This document shows positions 25,779-34,688 of a DNA stretch of 64,000 nt, one piece after another. Each line of letters begins with the position of its first letter. Positions within the stretch are counted from its first letter, which is position 1. Source of the DNA: Lysinibacillus fusiformis (GTDB taxonomy: Bacteria > Bacillota > Bacilli > Bacillales_A > Planococcaceae). The translations under genes were made by a program, and so were the position numbers. The notes under the pieces were generated by a model, which had not been told where the DNA came from, ran no database searches, and saw nothing but the letters and a program-made list of their open reading frames with translations. The DNA lies in contig NZ_PDFK01000002.1 of the NCBI RefSeq assembly GCF_002845985.1, positions 62,001 to 126,000 of the forward strand, read 5' to 3'.

Positions 25779-25812
25779 AGAGGGTAGCCCTATATAGGTA
25801 CTACCCTCTTTC
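25779..25812 (+). terminator. Terminator of the Cys-rich gene
   Basis: AGAGGGTAG (25779-25787) pairs with CTACCCTCT (25801-25809), followed by TTC. Confidence 0.85.
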
Positions 25813-25819
25813 TACATAG

Positions 25820-25854
25820 AAAAAACGCTGTCGTCTTTTAATTTGACAGCGTTT
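25820..25854 (-). terminator. zur terminator overlapping its coding end
   Basis: On the minus strand AAACGCTGTC and GACAGCGTTT form a 10-bp stem followed by a T-tract. The stop codon (25838-25840) lies in the loop and the ascending arm is coding sequence. Confidence 0.9.
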
Positions 25855-26266
25855 CATGCTTACAATCTGGACATTTGCCATATATTTCGAACTTATGATT
25901 TTCAATTTCATAGTCAGGCAATTTTTCTCCTAGCATTTCCATTGGGCAAAGATTCAGCTCTTTGACGTTGCCACAGTCCATACAGATGAAATGATGGTGA
26001 TGATGGGCAGATTCACAGTGCATACGGAAGTTACGTTCTCCTGATAGCTCCGTTTCTTCTAAAATCCCCAGCTTCACAAAAGTAGCAAGGTTGCGATAAA
26101 TAGTATCAAAACTCATTCCTGGAAAATCTTTTTTTAAAACGTCCAATAAATCGCGGGCCGTCAGATATTTATCTGTTGCAGCAAACATATCTAATAGTAA
26201 CTCCCGTTTATCTGTTTTTTTATAGCCATTTTCTTTTAATATTTCCCACGCTCTTGAAACATTCAT
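25838..26266 (-). CDS. zur: Zinc-responsive Fur-family repressor
   Basis: A 142-residue Fur-family regulator. The N-terminal winged HTH covers about residues 1-80, with [10 protein letters not shown] and [16 protein letters not shown] as the recognition region. The C-terminal metal-binding part has a histidine run ([15 protein letters not shown]) and two CxxC pairs, CMDC (about 95-98) and CPDC near the end, which form the structural zinc site. It shares a transcript with znuC-znuB: its ATG overlaps the znuB stop (ATGA). A Zur-box-like sequence on the operon promoter indicates autoregulation and separates it from PerR and Fur. Confidence 0.92.
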   Translation of the reverse strand: MNVSRAWEILKENGYKKTDKRELLLDMFAATDKYLTARDLLDVLKKDFPGMSFDTIYRNLATFVKLGILEETELSGERNFRMHCESAHHHHHFICMDCGNVKELNLCPMEMLGEKLPDYEIENHKFEIYGKCPDCKHETLSN

Positions 26267-27126
26267 TGCGCTACCTCCCCCTGCTTTGCAGCCATTTTAA
26301 ACGCTACTTTCTTTCCTAGGATTACCAGTAACAAAATCAAAATCGAAGTGACAACAATCGTACCACCCGGCGCTAAATCCATATAAAAGGCACTAATTAG
26401 ACCAATTAAGACAGCCGTTTCTCCAAAGAGGATAGCATAGATGATCGTTTGCTTAAAGCCTTTTGCCAAGCGCATTGCAGCTGCAACAGGTAACGTCATT
26501 AATGATGACACAAGTAAAATCCCTACTATGCGCATACTTGCTGCAATGACAAGTGCTGTCACAATCATAAATAAAAGATGAACCCAACGTGCCGGCAGTC
26601 CACTAGCTTTTGCATATTCCTCATCGAAAGATAAAACAAATAATTCTTTAAAAAATAAAAACAAAAAGACAATGACAACAGCTGCAATTCCGATTACAAC
26701 CCATAAGTCTTGGCGTGACACTGCAGATACCGAGCCAAATAAATAGCTCATTAAATCTGTGCTAAAGCCACTAGCCAGCGAGATGAAGATGGCACTTATG
26801 CCGATACCACCTGACATAATGATGGGAATGGCCAACTCCTCATAGTGTTTATACAAACGTCTTAGACGCTCAATTAAAATAGAGCCACTAACAGAGGCTA
26901 GTATTCCTAGATAAATAGGATTGAGCATGGCTAAGGCTGTTACAGACTGGCTGATATATAAGCTCCCCGCAATTCCTGCAAGTGTTACATGTGACAAAGC
27001 GTCCGCAATTAAGGATAACCTTCGTACAACAATAAACACACCTAATAATGGAGCAAGAATGCCAATTAATAATCCAGAGAAAAAGGCATTTTGTAAAAAT
27101 TCATAGTTTAAAATTGCTTCAATCAT
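26263..27126 (-). CDS. znuB: Zinc ABC transporter permease (ZnuB/AdcB-like)
   Basis: A 287-residue integral membrane protein of the ABC-3 family with about eight membrane segments. Start ATG 27126 follows AAGGAG; an upstream in-frame start at 27174 would run back into znuC. The [20 protein letters not shown] stretch and [13 protein letters not shown] are typical of Mn/Zn permeases. It pairs with the ATPase 14 bases upstream. The solute-binding lipoprotein (ZnuA/AdcA) is not in this cluster and must be encoded elsewhere. Confidence 0.92.
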   Translation of the reverse strand: MIEAILNYEFLQNAFFSGLLIGILAPLLGVFIVVRRLSLIADALSHVTLAGIAGSLYISQSVTALAMLNPIYLGILASVSGSILIERLRRLYKHYEELAIPIIMSGGIGISAIFISLASGFSTDLMSYLFGSVSAVSRQDLWVVIGIAAVVIVFLFLFFKELFVLSFDEEYAKASGLPARWVHLLFMIVTALVIAASMRIVGILLVSSLMTLPVAAAMRLAKGFKQTIIYAILFGETAVLIGLISAFYMDLAPGGTIVVTSILILLLVILGKKVAFKMAAKQGEVAQ

Positions 27127-27140
27127 GGTGCCTACTCCTT

Positions 27141-27887
27141 CTAATGAATCTTTCTCACGGAATGACCATACCAAGCGTCTAGCGCATCCTGGGAGATATT
27201 ATCAAAGTCATTTTTATAGCCGTGGAAGTGAATGGTTTGATTTAAACATGCCACATGGCTAATGCGATTCGATACCGTATCGACATCGTGTGTGACAAGA
27301 ATCATGGTAATTCCTTGTTCCCGATTCAATTTCGCCAGCATATCATAAAATGACTGCACATTCTCATGATCAATGCCGACAGTTGGCTCATCTAAAATGA
27401 GTAGTTTTGGATCACTAACTAAAGCTCTTGCAATAAAGACGCGTTGTTGTTGTCCACCAGATAGCTCGCCAATGTTACGATGCATAAAAGCATCCATGCC
27501 AACTGCTTTTAAAGCTGCTTGAACTTTCCCTTTAGCATCTCGCCCTGGTCTTTTAAAGAGCCCTATTTTTTTCGTTAATCCACTTTTCACGACCTCTTGC
27601 ACAGTTGCTGGGAATCCGGAATTAAAGGCATTAGATTTTTGAGAAACATAGCCAATCCATTCACGATGCTTGAAGGTTGCACTTGGTTCACCAAATAATT
27701 TTATTTCTCCAGACAAAGGCTTTAATAAACCTAAAATGATTTTTAATAGCGTTGATTTCCCAGAACCATTCGGACCGAGAAGTGCTAAAAAATCACCCTC
27801 TTCTACACGAAAAGAGATGTTTTTTAAAACGTGTGTATAGTCATATTGAAATGACACATTTTCAATATCAATAAGTGTTGTTTTCAT
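27141..27887 (-). CDS. znuC: Zinc ABC transporter ATP-binding protein (ZnuC/AdcC-like)
   Basis: A 248-residue ABC ATPase with Walker A GPNGSGKST (about 39-47), Q-loop near YVSQKS (about 85-90), signature LSGGQQQR (about 142-149), Walker B LLILDEP (about 162-168) and the H-loop VTHD. It is the first gene of the znuC-znuB-zur operon behind a Zur-controlled promoter. Substrate zinc is inferred from the adjacent zur gene and the Zur box. Confidence 0.93.
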   Translation of the reverse strand: MKTTLIDIENVSFQYDYTHVLKNISFRVEEGDFLALLGPNGSGKSTLLKIILGLLKPLSGEIKLFGEPSATFKHREWIGYVSQKSNAFNSGFPATVQEVVKSGLTKKIGLFKRPGRDAKGKVQAALKAVGMDAFMHRNIGELSGGQQQRVFIARALVSDPKLLILDEPTVGIDHENVQSFYDMLAKLNREQGITMILVTHDVDTVSNRISHVACLNQTIHFHGYKNDFDNISQDALDAWYGHSVRKIH

Positions 27888-27904
27888 GCATGATCGCTTC
27901 TTTC

Positions 27905-27965
27905 TAATTCAAAATCATTACGATTTACAAATTGTAAGTATAAAGGAAAGTGCAGTTTTTGTAAA
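27905..27965 (-). promoter_or_regulatory. znuCB-zur promoter with Zur box
   Basis: On the minus strand: -35 TTTACA (27960-27965), 17-bp spacer, -10 TATACT (27937-27942), then a 23-bp site (27905-27927) whose left half TAAATCGTAAT is a perfect Zur half-site, with a degraded right half ATTTTGAATTA (consensus half ATTACGATTTA). The site covers the transcription start, fitting repression when zinc is sufficient. Confidence 0.85.
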
Positions 27966-28054
27966 GAAAAGAAGACAGATGCTTTTTCGAATGGGCTGAT
28001 TGCGCGTGTGTACATGATGTCATGAAAATAAAACGCGATAAAGGAGGATTGACT

Positions 28055-28291
28055 TTGAGTATTCAATTTTTACAGCAATTGTCACAAAGCACAGATAAGG
28101 AAATTGTCGCGATTGCTCGTGAAGAAGGCTTTAACATTACGACTTCGGAAGTCAAAAAACTTCGACCTTATTTGGAGCAATTCTCATTTTCTTGGCTTTT
28201 TTTAGGCATTCCAAAGGACATTCTAGTAGAAGTTGAGGCGGTTTTAGGAAGAAAGCGCTCTCGTCAACTCATCGCATTGTTTACAAAGTAA
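28055..28291 (+). CDS. yqfT: DUF2624-type protein, YqfT-like
   Basis: A 78-residue protein starting at TTG 28055, seven bases after AAAGGAGG; an earlier in-frame ATG at 28022 would place that ribosome site inside the gene. The protein is small and helical, with SIQFLQQLSQ at the start and DILVEVEAVLGRKRSRQL near the end. Size, position beside nfo and pattern match the DUF2624 family. Function unknown. Confidence 0.75.
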   Translation: MSIQFLQQLSQSTDKEIVAIAREEGFNITTSEVKKLRPYLEQFSFSWLFLGIPKDILVEVEAVLGRKRSRQLIALFTK

Positions 28292-28336
28292 AAAGAAGCC
28301 CGAAATCAGTGTACTATACTGATTTCGGGCTTCTTT
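28292..28336. terminator. Bidirectional terminator between yqfT and nfo
   Basis: A 19-bp perfect stem, AAAGAAGCCCGAAATCAGT with its complement, and a seven-base loop. T-runs exist on both strands. Confidence 0.95.
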
Positions 28337-28356
28337 ATCTTGCTCCATATCGGGTA

Positions 28357-29250
28357 TTAGCCTTTTAACGCTTCAATATGCTCAGGCTTAAATGTACCAC
28401 TTCGTAGCATTTCAATTTCAACTTTATACGGAGCTACCTTAGATTTTCCATCACTATTTAGCGGCACAAATGGTGTTTCTAAAATTTTAGGAACATTCAT
28501 CAATTGCGGATGGTGCACCACATAGTTTAGGGCATCAAAGCCAATATGACCAAAGCCAATATTTTCGTGACGGTCTTTACCAGCACCTCGCACATTTTTT
28601 GAATCATTAATATGCAAGACTTTAATGCGATCCACACCGATAATTTTATCAAATTCGTTTAATACACCATCAAAATCTTCCACAATATTATAGCCAGCAT
28701 CATGTGTATGACAAGTATCAAAGCAGACAGAAAGACGTTCGTTATGAGTGACGCCATCTATAATTTTCGCAAGCTCTTCAAAGGAGCGTCCACATTCTGT
28801 CCCTTTCCCTGCCATTGTTTCTAAAGCAATTTGAACGGGATAGTCTTGTGTTAATACCTCATTTAAGCCTTCAATAATTTTCGCAATCCCAGCGTCAGCA
28901 CCAGCACCGACGTGAGCACCAGGATGCAAAACAATTTGCGTTGCTTCCAGTGCCGCTGTACGTTCAATTTCAGATTGTAGAAAATCAACCCCAAGGCGGA
29001 ATGTTTCTGGTTTTTCTGTGTTGCCGATATTAATAATATAAGGTGCATGCACAACAATATTCGTCATGCCGTGCTCTTTCATATGCAGGAGACCATTCAT
29101 AATGTTTAAATCCGCAATGGCTTTACGACGCGTATTTTGCGGAGCTCCTGTATAAATCATAAATGTATTAGCACCGTAAGATAGTGCCTCTTTACTAGAG
29201 CCAAGCAGCATTTCTTTCCCACTCATCGAAACATGTGAGCCAAGTAACAT
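28357..29250 (-). CDS. nfo: Endonuclease IV (AP endonuclease)
   Basis: A 297-residue TIM-barrel enzyme that cuts DNA at abasic sites in base excision repair, using three zinc ions. Ligand motifs are visible: [53 protein letters not shown] and [12 protein letters not shown]. All match the conserved endonuclease IV pattern. It lies 12 bases downstream of the cshB helicase gene on the same strand, as in B. subtilis, and is probably co-transcribed. Confidence 0.97.
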   Translation of the reverse strand: MLLGSHVSMSGKEMLLGSSKEALSYGANTFMIYTGAPQNTRRKAIADLNIMNGLLHMKEHGMTNIVVHAPYIINIGNTEKPETFRLGVDFLQSEIERTAALEATQIVLHPGAHVGAGADAGIAKIIEGLNEVLTQDYPVQIALETMAGKGTECGRSFEELAKIIDGVTHNERLSVCFDTCHTHDAGYNIVEDFDGVLNEFDKIIGVDRIKVLHINDSKNVRGAGKDRHENIGFGHIGFDALNYVVHHPQLMNVPKILETPFVPLNSDGKSKVAPYKVEIEMLRSGTFKPEHIEALKG

Positions 29251-29262
29251 GTAAAAGCCCCC

Positions 29263-30567
29263 TTATTTTTTACCTCGTGCTTTTAAGCGACGTTCACGTT
29301 TTTTTATTTTTTCCATTTCCCATTTCATATTACGTTTATAGCCAGGTTTAACTTTTTTAGGCTTACGCACTAACGCTTTCGCTTTCACATCGATTTCATT
29401 CTCTTGCTTCACGCGATTTTTACGTGCGTGACGTTCTTTTAACTCAGACCATTCGCCATCTTTTACGTCTTTTTGCACAAATGGAATGCCCATTTTTTCG
29501 ACACGAACTACTGCATCCTCATCAGACGGTTCAAATAAAGTAATGGCTGTTCCTTTATTGCCTGCACGTGCTGTACGTCCAACTCGGTGAATGAAGAATT
29601 CCAAGTCCTCTGGAATTTCATAGTTAATAACATGAGAAATTCCTTGAATATCAATACCACGTGCCGCTAAATCAGTAGCAACAATGTATTGATAGTCGAG
29701 TTCACGAATTTGCTTCATCATCTTTTTACGATCACGTGGACTTAAATCACCATGAATTTGGCCACAACGGATGCCATGCTCATTTAAATAACCAGCAACA
29801 TGCTCTGCCGTTTTACGTGTGTTAGTAAAAATAACGGCTAAAAACGGATTGATACCTTCAATGACTTCTAATAAACGTTTGTTACGAGATTTTGAGCGCA
29901 CTGGCACAAGTACAAAATCGATACCTTCTGCCACTGGTCGTTTATCATTCATATGGATGTGCACTGGAGCTTCCATATATTTCTTTAAAAATGGCTGAAG
30001 TTTTTCTGGAATCGTTGCAGAAAAAACATACATTTCAAGCTTTTCTGGCATCTGTGAAGCAAATCCATCAATCTCTTCTATGAAGCCCATATCGAAAGCT
30101 AAATCTGCTTCATCGACAACTAACATTGGTGCCGTATGCACAAATAACGCTTGTGCTGAAACAAGATCACGAATACGTCCAGGTGTTCCAACAACAATTT
30201 GAGGTTGTGTTTTTAATTTATCAATGGAGCGTTGTTTGTCCGTACCCCCAATAAATAGTTTCGCTTGAATAGCAGTTCCTTCTATTAATTGATTTAAAGC
30301 ATCAAAAATTTGCTGTGCCAGCTCTCGTGTAGGGGAAGTAATAACGGCCTGTACTTCCTGTTTTTCTGCATCAATACGTTGAACAATTGGAATTAAAAAA
30401 CTATGTGTTTTCCCTGTTCCCGTATGTGCCTGTCCAATGGCACTCTTCCCTTTTAATAAAAGTGGAATAATTTCTTTTTGAATTGGTGTCGGTTCTGTAA
30501 AGCCAAGTTTTGCAATGGCGTCCTGCAAAAATGGCTGAAAATTATAATCAGTATATTTTGACATCAT
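29263..30567 (-). CDS. cshB: DEAD-box RNA helicase (CshB-like)
   Basis: A 434-residue ATP-dependent RNA helicase. The Q motif (FTEPTPIQ), Walker A AHTGTGKT, motif Ia TSPTRELAQQ, motif Ib TPGRIRD, DEAD in VVDEADLAFD, SAT, and the C-terminal domain motifs ATDLAARGID and HRVGRTARAG are present in order. A basic C-terminal tail (about 385-434) probably binds RNA. Synteny with nfo matches CshB (YqfR) of B. subtilis, linked to cold-shock and RNA turnover. The start ATG pair at 30567/30564 follows AGGAGG. Confidence 0.93.
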   Translation of the reverse strand: MMSKYTDYNFQPFLQDAIAKLGFTEPTPIQKEIIPLLLKGKSAIGQAHTGTGKTHSFLIPIVQRIDAEKQEVQAVITSPTRELAQQIFDALNQLIEGTAIQAKLFIGGTDKQRSIDKLKTQPQIVVGTPGRIRDLVSAQALFVHTAPMLVVDEADLAFDMGFIEEIDGFASQMPEKLEMYVFSATIPEKLQPFLKKYMEAPVHIHMNDKRPVAEGIDFVLVPVRSKSRNKRLLEVIEGINPFLAVIFTNTRKTAEHVAGYLNEHGIRCGQIHGDLSPRDRKKMMKQIRELDYQYIVATDLAARGIDIQGISHVINYEIPEDLEFFIHRVGRTARAGNKGTAITLFEPSDEDAVVRVEKMGIPFVQKDVKDGEWSELKERHARKNRVKQENEIDVKAKALVRKPKKVKPGYKRNMKWEMEKIKKRERRLKARGKK

Positions 30568-30745
30568 TCGTTCCTCCTAACATCTTTTTCATTGTACCAT
30601 GATTCGAACTTTAAGGTATATTTACGTCCTATTTCTTACAAGCATAAACATAATTTTAGTGTTTTATAATCACCGTAACAAAGCCCTTATCAAAGGTACT
30701 TGAAATACGCAGAATATGCAATCAAAAAAGCGCTGTAACAATGTT

Positions 30746-30823
30746 CGAAAACGCTAGTAATATGTAATTTTTATGTCAATTTATAGTGAACTAATGATTA
30801 GCATATTTCCCACATGTTATGAT
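30746..30823 (+). promoter_or_regulatory. bdhA promoter region with cre-like site
   Basis: CGAAAACGCTAGTA at 30746-30759 matches 11 of 14 positions of the CcpA cre consensus TGWAARCGYTWWCA. A TATGAT -10 lies at 30818-30823 with only a weak -35 (TGATTA). Carbon-catabolite control is suggested but unproven. The remainder of the 290-bp gap shows no other feature. Confidence 0.4.
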
Positions 30824-30857
30824 GGTGCTGTAAGATATTATAGGAGGTTGATAGATT

Positions 30858-31913
30858 ATGAAAGCAGCAAGATGGTATAAAGCAAAAGACATCCGTGTAG
30901 AAAACATTGAAGAACCAGTCATCACACCTGGAAAAGTAAAGATTAAAGTACATTGGACAGGCATTTGTGGTAGTGATTTACATGAATACGCAGCTGGGCC
31001 AATCTTTATTCCAGTGGAGCAACCTCACTATGTAAGTAAAGATATCGCACCAATTGTTATGGGACATGAATTCTCAGGAGAAGTCGTAGAAATTGGCGAT
31101 GGTGTAACATCCGTTAAAGTGGGAGATCCTGTCGTTGTTGAACCGATCCTTGCATGTGGTGAATGTGCAGCGTGTAAAAAAGGGAAATACAATATTTGTA
31201 AACACCTAGGTTTCCACGGTTTATCAGGCGGTGGCGGAGGATTCTCTGAATATACAATGGTAGATGAAAAAATGGTTCACAAAATGCCAGAAGGTCTTTC
31301 TTATGAACAAGGGGCACTTGTAGAGCCAGCAGCAGTTGCCTTACATGCAGTACGTCAAAGTAAATTGAAAGCTGGCGACAAAGCGGCTGTATTTGGAACA
31401 GGTCCAATCGGGCTTCTTGTGATCGAAGCATTACGTGCAGCAGGCGCAGCAGAAATATATGCTGTAGAGCTTTCAGCAGAGCGTGCCGCAAAAGCTTTAG
31501 AACTTGGTGCAACAGCCGTAATTAACCCTAAAGACGAAGATGCAGTAGCTCGTCTACATGAATTAACAAACGGCGGCGTAGACGTTGCCTTTGAAGTAAC
31601 AGGTGTTCCAGTGGTATTACAACAAGCCATTGATTCCACAACTTTTGAAGGCGAAACAATCATCGTATCTATTTGGGAGTCTACTGCATCTATTCAACCA
31701 AACAATCTTGTTCTATCAGAGCGTTCAGTCAAAGGAATTATCGCGTACCGTGATATTTTCCCAGCAGTAATGGAGCTCATGACACAAGGTTACTTCCCTG
31801 CGGACAAGCTTGTCACAAAACGCATTGCACTTGATGAAGTGGTGACAGAGGGTTTCGAGGCATTAATGAAAGAGCGAAATCATATTAAAATCCTTGTAAA
31901 TTCACAAGCTTAA
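30858..31913 (+). CDS. bdhA: 2,3-butanediol dehydrogenase
   Basis: A 351-residue zinc-containing medium-chain dehydrogenase that interconverts acetoin and (R,R)-2,3-butanediol with NAD. Catalytic zinc ligands: Cys37 in GICGSD, His70 and Glu71 in MGHEFSG. Structural zinc cysteines: 100, 103, 106 and 114 (CGECAACKKGKYNIC). Rossmann motif GTGPIGLLV (about 175-183). Length and the YKAKDIRVENIEEP opening match BdhA of B. subtilis. Single gene; a strong AGGAGG site precedes ATG. Confidence 0.92.
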   Translation: MKAARWYKAKDIRVENIEEPVITPGKVKIKVHWTGICGSDLHEYAAGPIFIPVEQPHYVSKDIAPIVMGHEFSGEVVEIGDGVTSVKVGDPVVVEPILACGECAACKKGKYNICKHLGFHGLSGGGGGFSEYTMVDEKMVHKMPEGLSYEQGALVEPAAVALHAVRQSKLKAGDKAAVFGTGPIGLLVIEALRAAGAAEIYAVELSAERAAKALELGATAVINPKDEDAVARLHELTNGGVDVAFEVTGVPVVLQQAIDSTTFEGETIIVSIWESTASIQPNNLVLSERSVKGIIAYRDIFPAVMELMTQGYFPADKLVTKRIALDEVVTEGFEALMKERNHIKILVNSQA

Positions 31914-31922
31914 TATAGAGAG

Positions 31923-31955
31923 ACAGGTAGAGAGGCTTCCTCTACCTGTTTTTTA
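31923..31955 (+). terminator. bdhA terminator
   Basis: ACAGGTAGAG (31923-31932) pairs with CTCTACCTGT (31940-31949), followed by TTTTTT. It overlaps the end of the convergent kdpC gene. Confidence 0.92.
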
Positions 31956-32597
31956 ATCTTTAACTTTATCCATTTTCCCCTTAATTTCCAGATTCGCCAT
32001 AAGGAAGTTCACCTTATTTTCTCCAAATACTCCTAATGTACGTTTTTGTATATTTGCCTCTATAATTTTATTAATTTCTTCCTTTGAAAGCCCACTTGCT
32101 TGGGCAATTCGGTCCACTTGTATTTGTGCCGCCTTCACACTAATATGTGGGTCTAATCCTGAACCTGAGGCAGTCATTAAATCAGAAGGTATATCTTGTC
32201 GTTGTACGGATGGATTTGCAAGTAAAAACTTCTCGATATCTGCCTCTATCCGTTTCTTCAATTCTGGATTCGTTGATGCATAGTTAAATGTACCTGAGCT
32301 AACACCACTGTAGCTCACTTCGCCATTGTCATCTGGTAGCATATCCTCTTTCGTATAAATATTATAGTTAACAGATGAAACACGCCCCCAGAAATATTCT
32401 GGAGCAGTAAAATTTTGACCGATTAATTCAGAACCAACCGCTTGACCGTCCATTTCGATTAAACTGCCATTTGCTTGTTGATGAAACACCCCTTGGGCTA
32501 AAGCTGTCACGGCAAACGGGTATATTAAACCACATATAATGAACATGGCGATTGTTATAAGTAATGCCTGCTTAGAACTATCAAAAATTTTTCGCAT
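31953..32597 (-). CDS. kdpC: Potassium-transporting ATPase subunit C
   Basis: A 214-residue subunit with one N-terminal membrane segment (about 13-35) and a large extracytoplasmic domain. Typical blocks are QNFTAPEYFWGRVS, LMTASGSGLDPHIS and RIAQASGLSKEEINKII. It stabilises the KdpFABC complex and helps ATP binding. It is the last gene of the operon, 12 bases after kdpB. At 214 residues it is slightly longer than the E. coli subunit. Confidence 0.95.
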   Translation of the reverse strand: MRKIFDSSKQALLITIAMFIICGLIYPFAVTALAQGVFHQQANGSLIEMDGQAVGSELIGQNFTAPEYFWGRVSSVNYNIYTKEDMLPDDNGEVSYSGVSSGTFNYASTNPELKKRIEADIEKFLLANPSVQRQDIPSDLMTASGSGLDPHISVKAAQIQVDRIAQASGLSKEEINKIIEANIQKRTLGVFGENKVNFLMANLEIKGKMDKVKD

Positions 32598-32609
32598 ATA
32601 GCTTCCTCC

Positions 32610-34673
32610 CTATAATCCAACTATACGAAATAATGGTCCTACTAGTAGATCAATGATTTTAATGCCAATAAACGGTGCTATTATTCCGCCAACACCGTAC
32701 ACAAGCAAATTTTTATTCAATAATTTCGCGGCACTCATTGGCTTATACTTAACGCCTCTCATGGCGATTGGAATAAGCAATGGAATAATGATCGCATTAA
32801 AAATTAAGGCAGAAATAATGGCACTAGTAGGTGAATTGAGATTCATAATATTTAATGCTTTCATCTCAGGTACAGCAACCATTAGCATAGCTGGAATAAT
32901 AGCAAAATATTTTGCGATATCGTTTGCAATACTAAATGTAGTTAAAGCACCGCGAGTCATTAGCAACTGCTTGCCAATTTCGACAACTTCAATAATTTTA
33001 GTTGGATTTGAATCTAAATCAACCATATTCGCAGCTTCCTTTGCTGCATTGGTTCCTGAATTCATGGCAAGCCCTACATTCGCCTGTGCCAGTGCTGGCG
33101 CATCATTCGTACCATCACCCGTCATCGCTACAACTTTACCTTGTGCCTGCTCGTCTTTAATCACTTGGATTTTATCTTCTGGCTTACTTTCTGCAATAAA
33201 GCTATCTACGCCCGCTTCCTTTGCGATTGCTGCTGCAGTAAGTGGATTATCACCCGTACACATAATCGTTTTAATGCCCATTGCACGAAGTTGTTCAAAG
33301 CGTTCCTTCAGTCCAGCCTTGACGACATCCTTTAAATAAATGACCCCTAAAATTTTATCGTTTAACGCTACTAACAGTGGTGTCCCACCAACAGAAGACA
33401 CTTGTTGAACCAATTGATCCAAATTGCTAGGAATGCTATGACCTGCTTTCATACATTCTTTTTTTATCGTATCAGTGGCTCCCTTTCGAACTTTAGTGCC
33501 ATCTAGTGTATCTAAACCACTCATTCGTGTCTGTGCGGTAAATGGAATATGCTCACTTGACTTAATCATGTTTTCTTCACTGTCCGTATTTACCCCTAAT
33601 TGGGTGGCCAATGATAAAATAGATTTCCCCTCTGGTGTATCGTCTGTTAGAGAACTTAGCCATGCAGCTCGAATTAAATCCTTAGTTTCCACCCCTTTTA
33701 CTGGTAAAAACTCAGCTGCCATGCGATTTCCATACGTGATCGTTCCTGTTTTATCTAGGATTAATGTATCTACATCTCCACATGCCTCTACCGCTCTACC
33801 AGACATCGCAATAACATTAAATTGTGTTACTCTATCCATTCCTGCAATTCCGATCGCCGACAATAATCCACCAATTGTTGTCGGAATTAGACAAACTGTC
33901 AGGGCAATTAATGTAGCGATAGAAATCGGCACATTTAAATAAGTTGTCATTGGGTAGAGTGACACCACAACTAATAGAAAAATAATCGTTAAACTTACAA
34001 GAAGTGTGTTAAGTGCTATTTCATTTGGTGTTTTCTTGCGACTAGCTCCTTCAATAAGCGTTATCATTTTATCTAGAAATGATTCACCAGACATGGAAGT
34101 AATTTCGATTATCAACCAATCACTTGTCACCGTCGTCCCGCCCGTAACTGACGAAAAATCTCCGCCCCGTTCTTTCACTACAGGAGCAGATTCACCTGTA
34201 ATTGCGGATTCATCTACAGTAGCAATTCCGTCAATGACCTCCCCGTCATTGGGAATGATCTCTCCAGCTTGAACTAACGCCATATCGCCTTTTTTTAATT
34301 CATGTGCCAGTTTAAAAATTTCAGAACCATCATTTAGCAAAACACGTGCCTGTGTCACTGTCTTTGTTTTTTTTAATGTTTGGACCTGTGCTTTCCCTCT
34401 TCCTTCTGCAATCGACTCTGCAAAATTGGCAAATAGAATCGTAACAAATAGAATAATAGCTACAATACCATTATATAATCGTGCATGTTCTCCACTCTCA
34501 TTACCAAACAAATTTGGAAAAAGAACTAATAGTAACACGAACAAAAATCCTACCTCCACAACAAACATAACAGGATTCTTCAGCATATATATGAGGCTAA
34601 ATTTCTTAAAAGCATCTATTAATGCTCTTTTTAGTATGACGCCAGTCATAAAACTTTTTCTTGCTGTTTCCAT
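32610..34673 (-). CDS. kdpB: Potassium-transporting P-type ATPase subunit B
   Basis: A 687-residue P1A-type ATPase subunit that energises potassium uptake. It has the phosphorylation motif ILDKTGTIT (about 305-313), the TGES actuator loop (AITGESAPV), the KGA nucleotide-site motif (RKGATD), and the hinge [15 protein letters not shown]. About seven membrane segments are present. It follows kdpA by 15 bases. The family match is complete. Confidence 0.97.
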   Translation of the reverse strand: METARKSFMTGVILKRALIDAFKKFSLIYMLKNPVMFVVEVGFLFVLLLVLFPNLFGNESGEHARLYNGIVAIILFVTILFANFAESIAEGRGKAQVQTLKKTKTVTQARVLLNDGSEIFKLAHELKKGDMALVQAGEIIPNDGEVIDGIATVDESAITGESAPVVKERGGDFSSVTGGTTVTSDWLIIEITSMSGESFLDKMITLIEGASRKKTPNEIALNTLLVSLTIIFLLVVVSLYPMTTYLNVPISIATLIALTVCLIPTTIGGLLSAIGIAGMDRVTQFNVIAMSGRAVEACGDVDTLILDKTGTITYGNRMAAEFLPVKGVETKDLIRAAWLSSLTDDTPEGKSILSLATQLGVNTDSEENMIKSSEHIPFTAQTRMSGLDTLDGTKVRKGATDTIKKECMKAGHSIPSNLDQLVQQVSSVGGTPLLVALNDKILGVIYLKDVVKAGLKERFEQLRAMGIKTIMCTGDNPLTAAAIAKEAGVDSFIAESKPEDKIQVIKDEQAQGKVVAMTGDGTNDAPALAQANVGLAMNSGTNAAKEAANMVDLDSNPTKIIEVVEIGKQLLMTRGALTTFSIANDIAKYFAIIPAMLMVAVPEMKALNIMNLNSPTSAIISALIFNAIIIPLLIPIAMRGVKYKPMSAAKLLNKNLLVYGVGGIIAPFIGIKIIDLLVGPLFRIVGL

Positions 34674-34688
34674 ATGTGTCTCTCCTCA

